A stretch of DNA of 64,000 nt. Origin: Streptomyces sp. CMB-StM0423 (GTDB taxonomy: Bacteria; Actinomycetota; Actinomycetes; Streptomycetales; Streptomycetaceae). Positions 8,836-16,709 of this stretch are shown here, piece by piece. Made by a program: the position numbers and the translations under genes. Location of the stretch: contig NZ_CP025407.1 in assembly GCF_002847285.1 (NCBI RefSeq), forward strand, positions 4,558,501-4,622,500, given 5' to 3'. Within the stretch, counting starts at the first letter, position 1; each line of letters starts with the position of its first letter. The notes under the pieces were generated by a model. The model saw only the letters and a program-made list of their open reading frames with translations. It was not told the DNA's origin and made no database searches.

Positions 8836-11388
8836 CTAACGGACATCGGCCGCGGCACGCTCCGGCAGCCCTGCGGGCCCGGGGCGTACGGCCGTGAAGT
8901 CGCCCTGCTCTCCCAGGACATAAGCCTGCGCCTCGCCGACGTGGAAGTACATGCCGTGCAGGCTCAACGAACCGTCAGCCAGCCGGCGGCGTACACACGG
9001 GTGCCTGCGCAGATGGTCCAACTGCTGCGCCACATTGGCCAGGCTCACCCGCTCGGCGTCGTCCGCGTACGGCCGGGAGACGATCGGGGGGCCGCCGGCC
9101 CTCGCCCGCGCCAGACTGGGCAGCCCGTGCCGCAGCCAGCGCCGCAGCGGCGTGGGCGGTACGCCGGCGGCGGTGCCTGCGACGTCGCCGTGGGCGGCCT
9201 CCTCGTCGAGCAGCGCCTGCATCGCGCCGCAGCCGGAGTGCCCGCACACCGTGATCGACTCGACCCGCAGCACCTCGACCGCGAACTCGATCGCCGCCGC
9301 GACGGAGTCGTCGGGCAGGGCGGCGCCGGCGGCGTCCTGGCGGGTGCCGGCCGTGGCCGTCCCCCCGTCCGCGTCGCTCACGGAGACCGTGCCGCTCCCG
9401 GGCCCGTCCGGCAGCGGTACCAGGTTGCCCACGTTCCGTACGGTGAACAGATCGCCCGGCCCGCTCGACGTGATCATGCTGGTGACCACCCGGGAGTCCG
9501 CGCACGTCAGAAAGAGCTGGGTGGGCCGCTGCCCCTCGCGGGCCAGCCGCGCCAGCTCCTCGCGCACCCGCGGCGCGGTGTTGCGCTGGAAGTTGCTGAT
9601 CCCGCTGAGCAGCCGGTGCGCCGGGGCGGGCCGCTCCGGTGTCGTGACGCAGCAGTGGTTGCGCCACGGCGTCCAGGGGTGGCAGTGGTGCGCGGTGGCC
9701 GGCTCGGCGATGCGCCGGCCGGTGGCGGAGACCAGCTCCGCGGCGCCGCCGTGCGCGACGTGCGCCTGCCTCCACTCCTGCAGCGTCTCGTACGCCGCGT
9801 GGTCCATGAACGAGCCGGTCAGCTCCACCTCCACCGCCGCCCCCGGCGGCACCTGCGCGAGCACCCGGCTCAGCCGCGGGACGGCAAGGAAGGTGAGCTG
9901 CCCGCGCACCCGCACGTCGTACGCGTCCTCCGCCGCCCCCGGGTCCGCACCCGGGTCCGCCCCCGGCGCCGCACCTCCGCCGCGCCGCTCCAGCGTCACC
10001 CGCGTACGGGACAGCCGGTGCAGCGACATCGCCACCGCCACCGCGATCCCCACGGCGACGCCCTCCAGCACGCCCAGCGCCACGACGCCGGCCACGGTCG
10101 CCGCGTAGACGAGCACCTCCCGGTGCCGCCGCACCGACCGTACGTGGCTGATCTTCACCATCTGGATGCCGACGACCATCACCAGCGCCCCCAGCGCCGC
10201 CAGCGGGATCAGCTCCAGCATCCCCACCAGCAGCAGCGACGCCAGCACCACCCACACACCGTGCAGCACCGCGGAGCCGCGACTGACCGCCCCCGCCGCG
10301 ACGTTCGCGGAACTGCGCACCGCGACCCCCGTGATGGGCAGCCCGCCGAGCAGCCCCGCGACGAAGTTGCCGGCGCCCTGGGCGCGCAGCTCCCGGTCGA
10401 GGTCGGCGCGCGCTACGGGGTGCCGGTCGCCCCTTGCCACCACCAGCTTGTCGACGGCCACCGCGGACAGCAGCGACTCCACGCTGGCCACGACCGTGAT
10501 CGTCAGCACCGCGGCCACCAGCCCCAGCACCGGCCCGTCGGGCATCCCCGCGAGCGCGTGGCTGCTCCACGAGGGCAGGTCGACGCGCGGCAGGTGCAGC
10601 CCGGTGAGCGAGGCGAAGCCGGTCGCGAGCACGATGGCGGCCAGCGCCCCCGGGAGGTACCGCAGGGGACCGGTGCCCCGCCCGCGCAGCCAGGGCCAGC
10701 CCAGCAGCACGACGATGACGACGGCGCTCACCGACACGGCGGCCAGGTCCAGGCCGGCGAACTGGCCGGGCAGCGCCAGGGTGTTGTCGACCGGCGAGCT
10801 CTGCGGACTGCCGCCCAGGACGATGTGCAACTGGGCCAGCGCGATGGTCGCGCCGATGCCCGCGAGCATGCCGTGCACGATTGCCGGGCTGACCGCCAGC
10901 GCCGACCGGGCCACCCTGAGCGAGCCGAGTGCGAGCTGCGCGAGCCCCGCGAAGGCGGTGATGGCGCAGGTGGCGCGCCAGCCGTACTGCTGGATGAGGT
11001 CGGCCGTGACCACGGTCAGCCCGGCGGCGGGCCCGCTGACCTGGAGCGGTGCTCCGCTGATCAGACCGACGACGATGCCGCCCACGGCGGCGGACAGCAG
11101 CCCTGCCTGCAGCGGGGCGCCGGTCGCGAGCGCGATGCCCAGGGAGAGCGGCAGCGCGATGAGGAAGACGGTCACGGAGGCGGAGAGGTCCGCGACGAGG
11201 GTCCGCCGGGGAGCGGTGTGTTCGGGGGGCGCGGCGGGTCCGGGGACTGCGGCGTGCTCGGCGTGCTCGGCGGTCTTCGCGGGTTCGGGGTCTGCCGTGT
11301 GTTCCGGGTCGTGTTCCGGTTCGTGTTCCGGATCCTTCGCGCGCTCGGCGGAAGGGCTTCCCAGGGGCGTCGGGCGTCCTGCGGGCAT
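8836..11388 (-). CDS. SulP anion transporter fused to beta-carbonic anhydrase
   Basis: The fusion couples a SulP family transporter (likely bicarbonate or sulfate) to CO2/bicarbonate interconversion. The 850-aa protein has a His/Pro/Glu-rich N-tail (1-60), a SulP membrane domain (about 64-455), a STAS-like region (about 480-575) and a beta-carbonic anhydrase domain (about 590-840). The zinc and catalytic residues are Cys629-x-Asp631-x-Arg633 and His717-x2-Cys720. A Gly/Ser/Ala-rich insert (about 661-694) interrupts the anhydrase domain after RNVGN. The ATG at 11388 is chosen because GAGGAG lies 8-9 nt upstream; a longer reading frame to 11553 lacks such a site. The divergent gene at 11674 shares its 285-bp upstream region. 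Confidence 0.92.
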   Translation of the reverse strand: MPAGRPTPLGSPSAERAKDPEHEPEHDPEHTADPEPAKTAEHAEHAAVPGPAAPPEHTAPRRTLVADLSASVTVFLIALPLSLGIALATGAPLQAGLLSAAVGGIVVGLISGAPLQVSGPAAGLTVVTADLIQQYGWRATCAITAFAGLAQLALGSLRVARSALAVSPAIVHGMLAGIGATIALAQLHIVLGGSPQSSPVDNTLALPGQFAGLDLAAVSVSAVVIVVLLGWPWLRGRGTGPLRYLPGALAAIVLATGFASLTGLHLPRVDLPSWSSHALAGMPDGPVLGLVAAVLTITVVASVESLLSAVAVDKLVVARGDRHPVARADLDRELRAQGAGNFVAGLLGGLPITGVAVRSSANVAAGAVSRGSAVLHGVWVVLASLLLVGMLELIPLAALGALVMVVGIQMVKISHVRSVRRHREVLVYAATVAGVVALGVLEGVAVGIAVAVAMSLHRLSRTRVTLERRGGGAAPGADPGADPGAAEDAYDVRVRGQLTFLAVPRLSRVLAQVPPGAAVEVELTGSFMDHAAYETLQEWRQAHVAHGGAAELVSATGRRIAEPATAHHCHPWTPWRNHCCVTTPERPAPAHRLLSGISNFQRNTAPRVREELARLAREGQRPTQLFLTCADSRVVTSMITSSGPGDLFTVRNVGNLVPLPDGPGSGTVSVSDADGGTATAGTRQDAAGAALPDDSVAAAIEFAVEVLRVESITVCGHSGCGAMQALLDEEAAHGDVAGTAAGVPPTPLRRWLRHGLPSLARARAGGPPIVSRPYADDAERVSLANVAQQLDHLRRHPCVRRRLADGSLSLHGMYFHVGEAQAYVLGEQGDFTAVRPGPAGLPERAAADVR

Positions 11389-11673
11389 GTGGCGTCTCCT
11401 CGAGGTGGAGGGGGCGTCTTGCAGCACGGGCACACGGGTTACGTCACTCAGTGTGACGGTTCGGTGACCCTCAAGGGCGAGTAAATGAATCGTAATGCCA
11501 CGTAAAGAGTCCGCGAAGCATTTTGCGCCGGTCGGACCACTTCTCCCATCCATCGAGTGAATACAGAGAGATAATCTGAATTCCCGGTTATCCCTCTTTC
11601 CGAGCGTGCGTCGAGGAATCGCGCGTGCATTCGGCCATTCGAGTCAGCGCGTCCCTGGCGACGCCGGGAAGAG

Positions 11674-13020
11674 GTGGGAGCTTTGTTCGGAACATGGCGG
11701 GCGACCGTGGGAATCTGCGGCGTCCTCGCACTGGGGGGAGTGGCGGTCGCGAGCTGTTCTCCCGGGACCGGATCGGACGGCGATCCGCAGCGCTCGGGGA
11801 GCGGCGGCGCGGCGGACGACGCACCCGGCAAGGGCCGGCCGATGAAGCTCATCGGCGACGGCTCCACTGCCTACACCGGCAGCCAGCCCAACCAGCCCAA
11901 GGTCAGCCGGATGTCGGCCGGCGCCAAGCCGCCGCAGTTCGTCGTCTTCTCCTGGGACGGCGCCGGCGAGGACGGCCAGCGGCTCTTCTCCCACTTCCGC
12001 AAGGTGGCGCGGGAGAACGACGCGGCCATGACGTACTTCCTCAGCGGCGTCTACGTCCTGCCCCGGGACAAGCGCATGGAGTACGAGCCCCCCGGCCACG
12101 CCCGCGGCGCCTCCGACATCGGCTACCTGGACGGGGAGGAGGTCGGCGCCACCCTGGAGCAGGTACGCGGCGCCTGGCTGGAGGGCAGCGAGATCGGCAC
12201 CCACTTCAACGGCCACTTCTGCGGCCGTACGGGCGTCGCGGGCTGGTCGAAGGAGGACTGGAAGAGCGAGATCGCGCAGGCCAAGCAGTTCGTGCAGCGC
12301 TGGAAGACGAACACCGGCCGGAAGAAGGCGGATCCCCTTCCCTTCGACTACGACAAGGAGCTGGTCGGCGGTCGCGCCCCCTGCCTGGAGGGGCAGAAGA
12401 ACCTCATGAAGGCGTCGAAGGAGATGGGTTTCCGGTATGACACCAGCGGTGTCAGCAGCCAGGTGTGGCCCAAGAAGAAGGAGGGCATCTGGGACCTGTC
12501 GTTGCAGGAGGTCCCCTTCCCGGGCCGCGCCTTCGAAGTCGTGAGCATGGACTACAACTTCATGGCCAACCAGTCGGGCACCGCCTATGCGCCCGCCGCC
12601 CAGCACGCCGCCTTCGAACGGCAGATGCGCGAGGGGCTACTGGCCGGTTTCGAGCGGGCGTACACGACCAACCGCGCGCCGCTCGTCATCGGAAACCACT
12701 TCGAGAGCTGGAACGGCGGCGCGTACATGCGCGCCGTAGAGGACACCATCAAGACCGTCTGCCCCAAGAAGGACGTGCACTGCGTCTCCTTCCGGCAGTT
12801 GGTGGACTGGCTGGACGCGCAGGACCCGGCGTCGCTCGCCAGGCTGCGCACGCTGGACGTGGGCGAGCAGCCGGCGAAGGGCTGGGAGAAGTTCCTGGCG
12901 AAGGGCGCCAAGGACGCCAAGGGCGCGAAGCGGGGGAGCGCGCAGCGCGCCGAGCCGGCGGGGTCCGGGCAGAAGGACCACGCCGGCACCGAGGACGCCA
13001 AGGAGGGTCAGGCGGGCTGA
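11674..13020 (+). CDS. Putative polysaccharide-deacetylase-like lipoprotein
   Basis: The 448-aa exported lipoprotein has a signal segment (about 8-27) ending in the lipobox VASC (Cys28). The body resembles NodB-type carbohydrate esterases: FSWDGAGED (93-101) sits where the TFDDG motif should be, and GSEIGTHFNGHFC carries the H-x3-H-like metal motif. A late IGNHFE segment may be another active-site strand. The C-terminal ~60 residues are Lys/Ala/Glu-rich low complexity. The substrate (peptidoglycan or surface glycan) is inferred only from the family. The GTG start follows a GGGAAG ribosome site. The gene converges on the ATPase gene with a 13-bp tail overlap. Confidence 0.75.
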   Translation: MGALFGTWRATVGICGVLALGGVAVASCSPGTGSDGDPQRSGSGGAADDAPGKGRPMKLIGDGSTAYTGSQPNQPKVSRMSAGAKPPQFVVFSWDGAGEDGQRLFSHFRKVARENDAAMTYFLSGVYVLPRDKRMEYEPPGHARGASDIGYLDGEEVGATLEQVRGAWLEGSEIGTHFNGHFCGRTGVAGWSKEDWKSEIAQAKQFVQRWKTNTGRKKADPLPFDYDKELVGGRAPCLEGQKNLMKASKEMGFRYDTSGVSSQVWPKKKEGIWDLSLQEVPFPGRAFEVVSMDYNFMANQSGTAYAPAAQHAAFERQMREGLLAGFERAYTTNRAPLVIGNHFESWNGGAYMRAVEDTIKTVCPKKDVHCVSFRQLVDWLDAQDPASLARLRTLDVGEQPAKGWEKFLAKGAKDAKGAKRGSAQRAEPAGSGQKDHAGTEDAKEGQAG

Positions 13021-14030
13021 GGGGCCGCGGCCGCGCTCCGTACGGCCGGCAGGGGCTCCGGGGGCGCGGTCTCGCCCAGGACGAAGCCGGGGTCGATCTG
13101 GTCCGTCAGATCGGCCCCGGTCTTCGCGTTGCCCCAGCTCTCCGCGTTCTTCCGGTGGAAGTGCACCATCTGGTCGGTGTACCGCGCCCAGTCGCGGCGC
13201 TCGTACGACGCGTCCACGGCCCCGTACATCTCCCGCAGCACCTGCGCCGCCGGCTCCTCCAACATCGCGAACGCCGGCGGGCGGCCCTTCTCCATCGACC
13301 GCACCCAGTCGGAGTGCGGGAACGCGGCCAGCAGGTCGGCGCCCACCTCCGCGCGCAGGAACTCCAGATCCTCCGGGCCCTGCACCTTGTTGCCGACGAC
13401 GCGCAGCGCGACGTCGAAGTCGCGGGCGTACTCCTTGTACTGGCGGTAGACGGAGACGCCCTTGCGGGTCGGCTCGGCGACGAGGAACGTCATGTCGAAG
13501 CGCGTGAACATACCCGAGGCGAAGGAGTCGCTGCCCGCCGTCATGTCGACGACGACGTACTCCTCGCGCCCGTCGACCAGGTGGTTGAGGCACATCTCCA
13601 CCGCGCCGGTCTTGGAGTGGTAGCAGGCGACGCCGAGGTCGGCCTCGGTGAACGGGCCGGTGACCATGAGGCGTACGGAGCCGTTGTCCAACCGCACGGG
13701 CCGGGCGCAGGCGGCGTACACCGGATTGTCCCCGGTGACCGTGAGCAGGCGGGAACCCGTGCCCGGGGGTGTGGTCTTGATCATGCCGGCGGCGTCCGCG
13801 ATCCGCGGGTTGGCGCCGCGCAGGTGCTCCTTGATGTGCGGGAGGTGCGCGCCCAGCGCGGGCAGCCGGGCGGCCTCCTCCTCGTCGAGCCCGAGTGCGG
13901 CGCCCAGGTGCTGGTTGATGTCCGCGTCGACGGCGAGCACGGGGCGGCCGGTGCCGGCGAGATGCCGGACGAAGAGGGACGACAGGGTGGTCTTGCCGCT
14001 GCCGCCCTTTCCCACGAAAGCGATCTTCAT
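13008..14030 (-). CDS. CooC/MinD-like P-loop ATPase
   Basis: The 340-aa SIMIBI-class ATPase has a deviant Walker A GKGGSGKTT at residues 7-15 starting almost at the N-terminus. VDADINQHLG (39-48) follows as the switch region and VVVDMTAGSD as Walker B. The family includes CooC (nickel insertion into CO dehydrogenase) and other metallocluster maturation or positioning ATPases. No partner enzyme is adjacent here, so the client is unknown. The C-terminus ends in a Pro/Ala tail. Its coding end overlaps the converging lipoprotein gene. Upstream lies the divergent Fic-like gene, 86 bp away. Confidence 0.8.
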   Translation of the reverse strand: MKIAFVGKGGSGKTTLSSLFVRHLAGTGRPVLAVDADINQHLGAALGLDEEEAARLPALGAHLPHIKEHLRGANPRIADAAGMIKTTPPGTGSRLLTVTGDNPVYAACARPVRLDNGSVRLMVTGPFTEADLGVACYHSKTGAVEMCLNHLVDGREEYVVVDMTAGSDSFASGMFTRFDMTFLVAEPTRKGVSVYRQYKEYARDFDVALRVVGNKVQGPEDLEFLRAEVGADLLAAFPHSDWVRSMEKGRPPAFAMLEEPAAQVLREMYGAVDASYERRDWARYTDQMVHFHRKNAESWGNAKTGADLTDQIDPGFVLGETAPPEPLPAVRSAAAAPQPA

Positions 14031-14103
14031 GTTCAGAAACGGTAGCGGGATCTTGCCCCGCGGTCAGGGAAAGGGCCCCACAAGTCCACCCCATCGGGTT
14101 GCG

Positions 14104-14109
14104 TAGTCT
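14104..14109 (+). promoter_or_regulatory. -10 box for leaderless Fic-like gene transcript
   Basis: TAGTCT sits seven bases before the ATG at 14117 with no ribosome-binding site in between, implying a leaderless mRNA. Confidence 0.45.
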
Positions 14110-14116
14110 CGTACGC

Positions 14117-14962
14117 ATGACGAGCGTGACCGACCCGCTGGCGGCCCTGAGCACCCTCCCGGGAGTCGAGGAGGCGGTGTCCTCTGTAAGGAGGGCGGTC
14201 GATCGCGTCTACGGGCACCGGGTCATGCGGCGGCGCAGCAACGAGGTGTCGGCGGAGGCGGCGCTGCGCGGGGCACGGGCCTCGGCGGCGCTGTCGGGGG
14301 CGGACTGGGCGCTGGAGGAGGTGCGGCGGCGCAGTGACTTCTCCGGCGCGGGGGAGCCGCGGACGGTCGGCGGGGCGCTGCGGGCGAACGCGGAGGCGGG
14401 GCAACTGCTGAGTACCTGGCGGCAGTCGCCGATGCAGGTGCTGGCGCGGCTGCACGTGGTGGCGTCGGGGGGTGCCGCGGACTCCTCCGAGGGGGATGCC
14501 GGCGAGGCGGTGGGGCGGCCACGGCTGGCGGGCGAGGCCGTCGCGGAGCCGGGTGCGGTGCTGCCGTCGCCGCTGCCGGACGCCGAGGAGGCCGCGGCGC
14601 GGCTGGACGCGCTGGCGGCCCTGGTCGTCGCGGGCTCGTCCGCGCCCGCGCTGGTCATGGCGGCGGTGGTGCACGGCGAGTTGCTGACGCTGCGCCCGTT
14701 CCGTACCGGCAACGGGCTGGTCGCCCGGGCCGCCGAGCGGATCGTGCTCGTCGGCAGCGGGCTGGACCCGAAGGCGGTCTGCCCGGCCGAGGTAGGGCAC
14801 GCCGAGCAGGGGCGCGGGGCGTACGAGACGGCGCTCACGGGCTACGCGAGCGGGACGCCGGAGGGCGTCGGGGGGTGGATCGCGCACTGCGGCAGGGCCG
14901 TCGAACTGGGGGCGCGGGAGAGCACGGCGGTGTGCGAGGCGCTGCAGCGGGGGGCGGCGTAG
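14117..14962 (+). CDS. Degenerate Fic (Fido-fold) family protein
   Basis: The 281-aa protein keeps the frame of a Fic AMP-transferase motif, LRPFRTGNGLVAR (192-204), compared with the consensus H-P-F-x-[DE]-G-N-G-R-x-x-R. The catalytic His is Arg193, the acidic residue is Thr197 and the first motif Arg is Leu201; Arg204 remains. SAALSG (56-61) occupies the place of the inhibitory [ST]-x3-E-[GN] helix with Glu replaced by Ser60. It is therefore unlikely to be an active AMPylase. In S. coelicolor the equivalent gene (about SCO3559) neighbours the 6S-like RNA. A 12-bp stem terminator follows the stop. Confidence 0.72.
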   Translation: MTSVTDPLAALSTLPGVEEAVSSVRRAVDRVYGHRVMRRRSNEVSAEAALRGARASAALSGADWALEEVRRRSDFSGAGEPRTVGGALRANAEAGQLLSTWRQSPMQVLARLHVVASGGAADSSEGDAGEAVGRPRLAGEAVAEPGAVLPSPLPDAEEAAARLDALAALVVAGSSAPALVMAAVVHGELLTLRPFRTGNGLVARAAERIVLVGSGLDPKAVCPAEVGHAEQGRGAYETALTGYASGTPEGVGGWIAHCGRAVELGARESTAVCEALQRGAA

Positions 14963-15004
14963 CCGCGGTGCGCGGGGGTTCTGCGGGCCCGTAGGCACAG
15001 AGTT

Positions 15005-15030
15005 GCGGCGGTGCCCTGGGGCACCGCCGC
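15005..15030 (+). terminator. Terminator after the Fic-like gene
   Basis: A 12-bp stem GCGGCGGTGCCC / GGGCACCGCCGC with a 2-base centre lies 42 nt after the stop codon. Confidence 0.75.
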
Positions 15031-15109
15031 TGTCTCATGTCGGCCGGGCTACCAGTGCGTGCAGAGTTCTTTGCCCATCAGGCCCGGCACCCGTCCGTTG
15101 CCTGGTGTG

Positions 15110-15265
15110 GCGATCCCTATTCGAGGGATCGGCGTCGCGTGGGTTCCCGACTTCCATGTGCGGTCCGCGGGGCCGTTGTTGCTGGGAGATCCTCCTCGGA
15201 TGCCCTGGCTTCGCGGGCCGCAATTCCTTTGTACTCCTGTCCGCGGGGAGAGGGAAGCCCAGCGA
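15110..15265 (-). ncRNA. 6S-like RNA (scr3559-type)
   Basis: This intergenic stretch is less GC-rich than its surroundings and has a strong minus-strand promoter: -35 TTGCCA (15294-15299), 17 bp, -10 TAAATA (15271-15276), predicting a start near 15263-15265. The 5' end (TCGC-TGGG-C-TTCCC, 15265-15252) pairs with GGGAA-CCCA-CGCGA (15148-15135) to give the long closing stem of a 6S-type rod. The region between is GC-rich and can fold back. The hairpin GATCCCT / AGGGATC (15112-15130) may terminate it. A 6S-like RNA that binds RNA polymerase is described between the homologous S. coelicolor genes SCO3558 and SCO3559. The ends are approximate. Confidence 0.7.
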
Positions 15266-15355
15266 GCAGATATTTACTTTCGCCTGCAAAAGTTGGCAAA
15301 GGTTAATTATCGGGCGAAGCGGATGGTGTGCAGGTCGGGGCGGGTTTCCGGCGCC

Positions 15356-16186
15356 TCAGGCGGCCTGGAGGCGGCGGCGGTACGCGTACCAGACGACCCC
15401 CGCCGCGGTCGCCGCCGCCAGCCCCGCGGCGGCCGCGGCGAGCACCGGCCGGGAGGGCAGCGAGAACTGCGGCAGCCGCTGCTTCAGCCGTACGGGACGG
15501 GCGAACGACAGCACCGGCCAGTCGCGCTGCTCCGCCTCGCGGCGCAGCGCCCGGTCGGGGTTGACGGCGTAGGGGTGGCCGACGGTCTCCAGGAGGGGTA
15601 CGTCCGTGATCGAGTCGCTGTACGCGTACGAGCGCGCGAGGTCGTAGCCCTCGGCGTCGGCCAGCTCGCGTACGGCCTCCGCCTTGGCGGGCCCGTAGGC
15701 GTAGTAGTCGATCTCGCCGGTGTAGCGGCCGTCCTCGACGACCATGCGGGTGGCGATCGCGCGGTCCGCGCCGAGCAGCTCGCCGATGGGCTCGACGACC
15801 TCGGCACCCGAGCTGCTGACGATGACGACGTCGCGGCCGGCGAGGTGGTGGTCCTCGATGAGGGAGGCGGCCTCGTCGTAGATGATCGGGTCGATGAGGT
15901 CGTGGAGGGTCTCGGCCACGATGTCGCTCACCTGGGCCACGTTCCAGCCGCGGCAGAGGTTGGAGAGGTAGGCGCGCATGCGCTCGGTCTGCTCGTGGTC
16001 GGCCCCGCCCAGGAGGTAGATGAACTGCGAGTAGGCGGATCGGAGCACAGCCCTCCGGTTGATCAGCCCACCGTGGTAGAAGGACCGGCTGAAGGTCAGG
16101 GTGCTCGACTTCGCAATGACCGTCTTGTCCAGATCGAAGAAGGCGGCCGTCCTGGGCAACGAGTGGTTTTCCACGAGTGCGAGCAT
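15356..16186 (-). CDS. HAD-IB family phosphatase with C-terminal membrane anchor
   Basis: The 276-aa HAD-superfamily hydrolase (SerB/CicA-like) has motif I FFDLDKT with Asp18 and Asp20, motif II VIVSSSG, the motif III lysine in GPAKAEAV, and motif IV AYSDSITDVPLL. A hydrophobic helix near 247-267 followed by YRRR suggests a C-terminal membrane anchor, unlike phosphoserine phosphatase. The homologues, S. coelicolor SCO3558 and mycobacterial Rv3661, sit beside ssd and the 6C RNA exactly as here and are annotated as differentiation- or division-associated. The substrate is unknown. A 6S-like RNA gene lies downstream and the 6C RNA is divergent upstream. Confidence 0.88.
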   Translation of the reverse strand: MLALVENHSLPRTAAFFDLDKTVIAKSSTLTFSRSFYHGGLINRRAVLRSAYSQFIYLLGGADHEQTERMRAYLSNLCRGWNVAQVSDIVAETLHDLIDPIIYDEAASLIEDHHLAGRDVVIVSSSGAEVVEPIGELLGADRAIATRMVVEDGRYTGEIDYYAYGPAKAEAVRELADAEGYDLARSYAYSDSITDVPLLETVGHPYAVNPDRALRREAEQRDWPVLSFARPVRLKQRLPQFSLPSRPVLAAAAAGLAAATAAGVVWYAYRRRLQAA

Positions 16187-16257
16187 AGGCGCCCACCATT
16201 CGGCGTAAGGTGTGGCGCGTGGGTTTGCCTGAGAAGGCTCTCGGGTACACCATGGAA

Positions 16258-16355
16258 GTCACGGATCGTTCGCGACCGTGCTAACCCGGACCGGCTCCTC
16301 CCCCCCGAGTCGGCCGTGGGGACGACCCCCGCTCTCCCCCCGGCGGGGGTCGTCG
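16258..16355 (+). ncRNA. 6C RNA (two C-rich-loop hairpins)
   Basis: The segment has two adjacent hairpins, each exposing six or more cytosines in its loop. Hairpin A has stem CCGGCTC (16291-16297) / GAGTCGG (16307-16313) around a seven-C run. Hairpin B has stem GACGACCCCC (16321-16330) / GGGGGTCGTC (16345-16354) with six Cs at 16336-16341. A bulged stem ACGGATCG / CGACCGT precedes them. TTTTTCGATTTTT begins 17 nt after hairpin B. The upstream TACACC (16246-16251) fits a -10. This is the defining architecture and genomic position (between ssd and the HAD gene) of the actinobacterial 6C RNA, called B11 in Mycobacterium tuberculosis. Confidence 0.88.
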
Positions 16356-16709
16356 CATGTCCGGACTCCGGATTTTTCGATTTTTCTCCGACCGCGTCGG
16401 ATCTTCTTCCGCTCTTCCCGGTCGCTCCTTGCTTCAGGCGGTCCTTCGGGCTGTCTTCGTCGTCTTCGTGGAACTAGACGCATCACCGTGGGTAACCGTT
16501 GCCCTGGATCGGCACGCTCCCCCGATCGGGTGACGGAGTTGTCCACAACTGGCGGGTTATCCCCAGATCCTGACCAAGATCCACGAGGGGTGGGGCGCCG
16601 GGGGCACGGTGGGGCCGGAAGCGGGCCGGATGCTGTCGCGGAGGGCGGCGGCGCGGGCCGAGGCGGACGGCGTGCCGGGTGGTGCGGCGGGTGAATCGGG
16701 GGAGGCGGC
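16356..16709. other. Intergenic region upstream of the Tad cluster with a DnaA box
   Basis: No convincing gene lies here. The first part is T-rich, the tail of the 6C RNA region. A consensus Streptomyces DnaA box TTGTCCACA is at 16539-16547, followed by TTATCCCCA. The last ~80 bp are Gly-codon-like GC-rich sequence leading into the ssd ribosome site. Confidence 0.6.

Noticed and set aside
8836..11553. Longer SulP-carbonic anhydrase reading frame starting at 11553
   Set aside because: It has no ribosome site, and its extra 55 residues cover the promoter region; GAGGAG before 11388 fixes the start.
14472..14687. Arg-rich short frames inside the Fic-like gene
   Set aside because: They are frame-shifted shadows of the main gene.
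15031..15306. Plus-strand 60-190-aa frames in the Fic-HAD intergenic region
   Set aside because: They lack codon bias and coincide with a structured RNA having a clear minus-strand promoter.
16220..16285. Possible 21-codon leader peptide ending in Cys before a hairpin (attenuator-like)
   Set aside because: The two C-rich-loop hairpins and genomic position identify the locus as 6C RNA; the short frame has no ribosome site.
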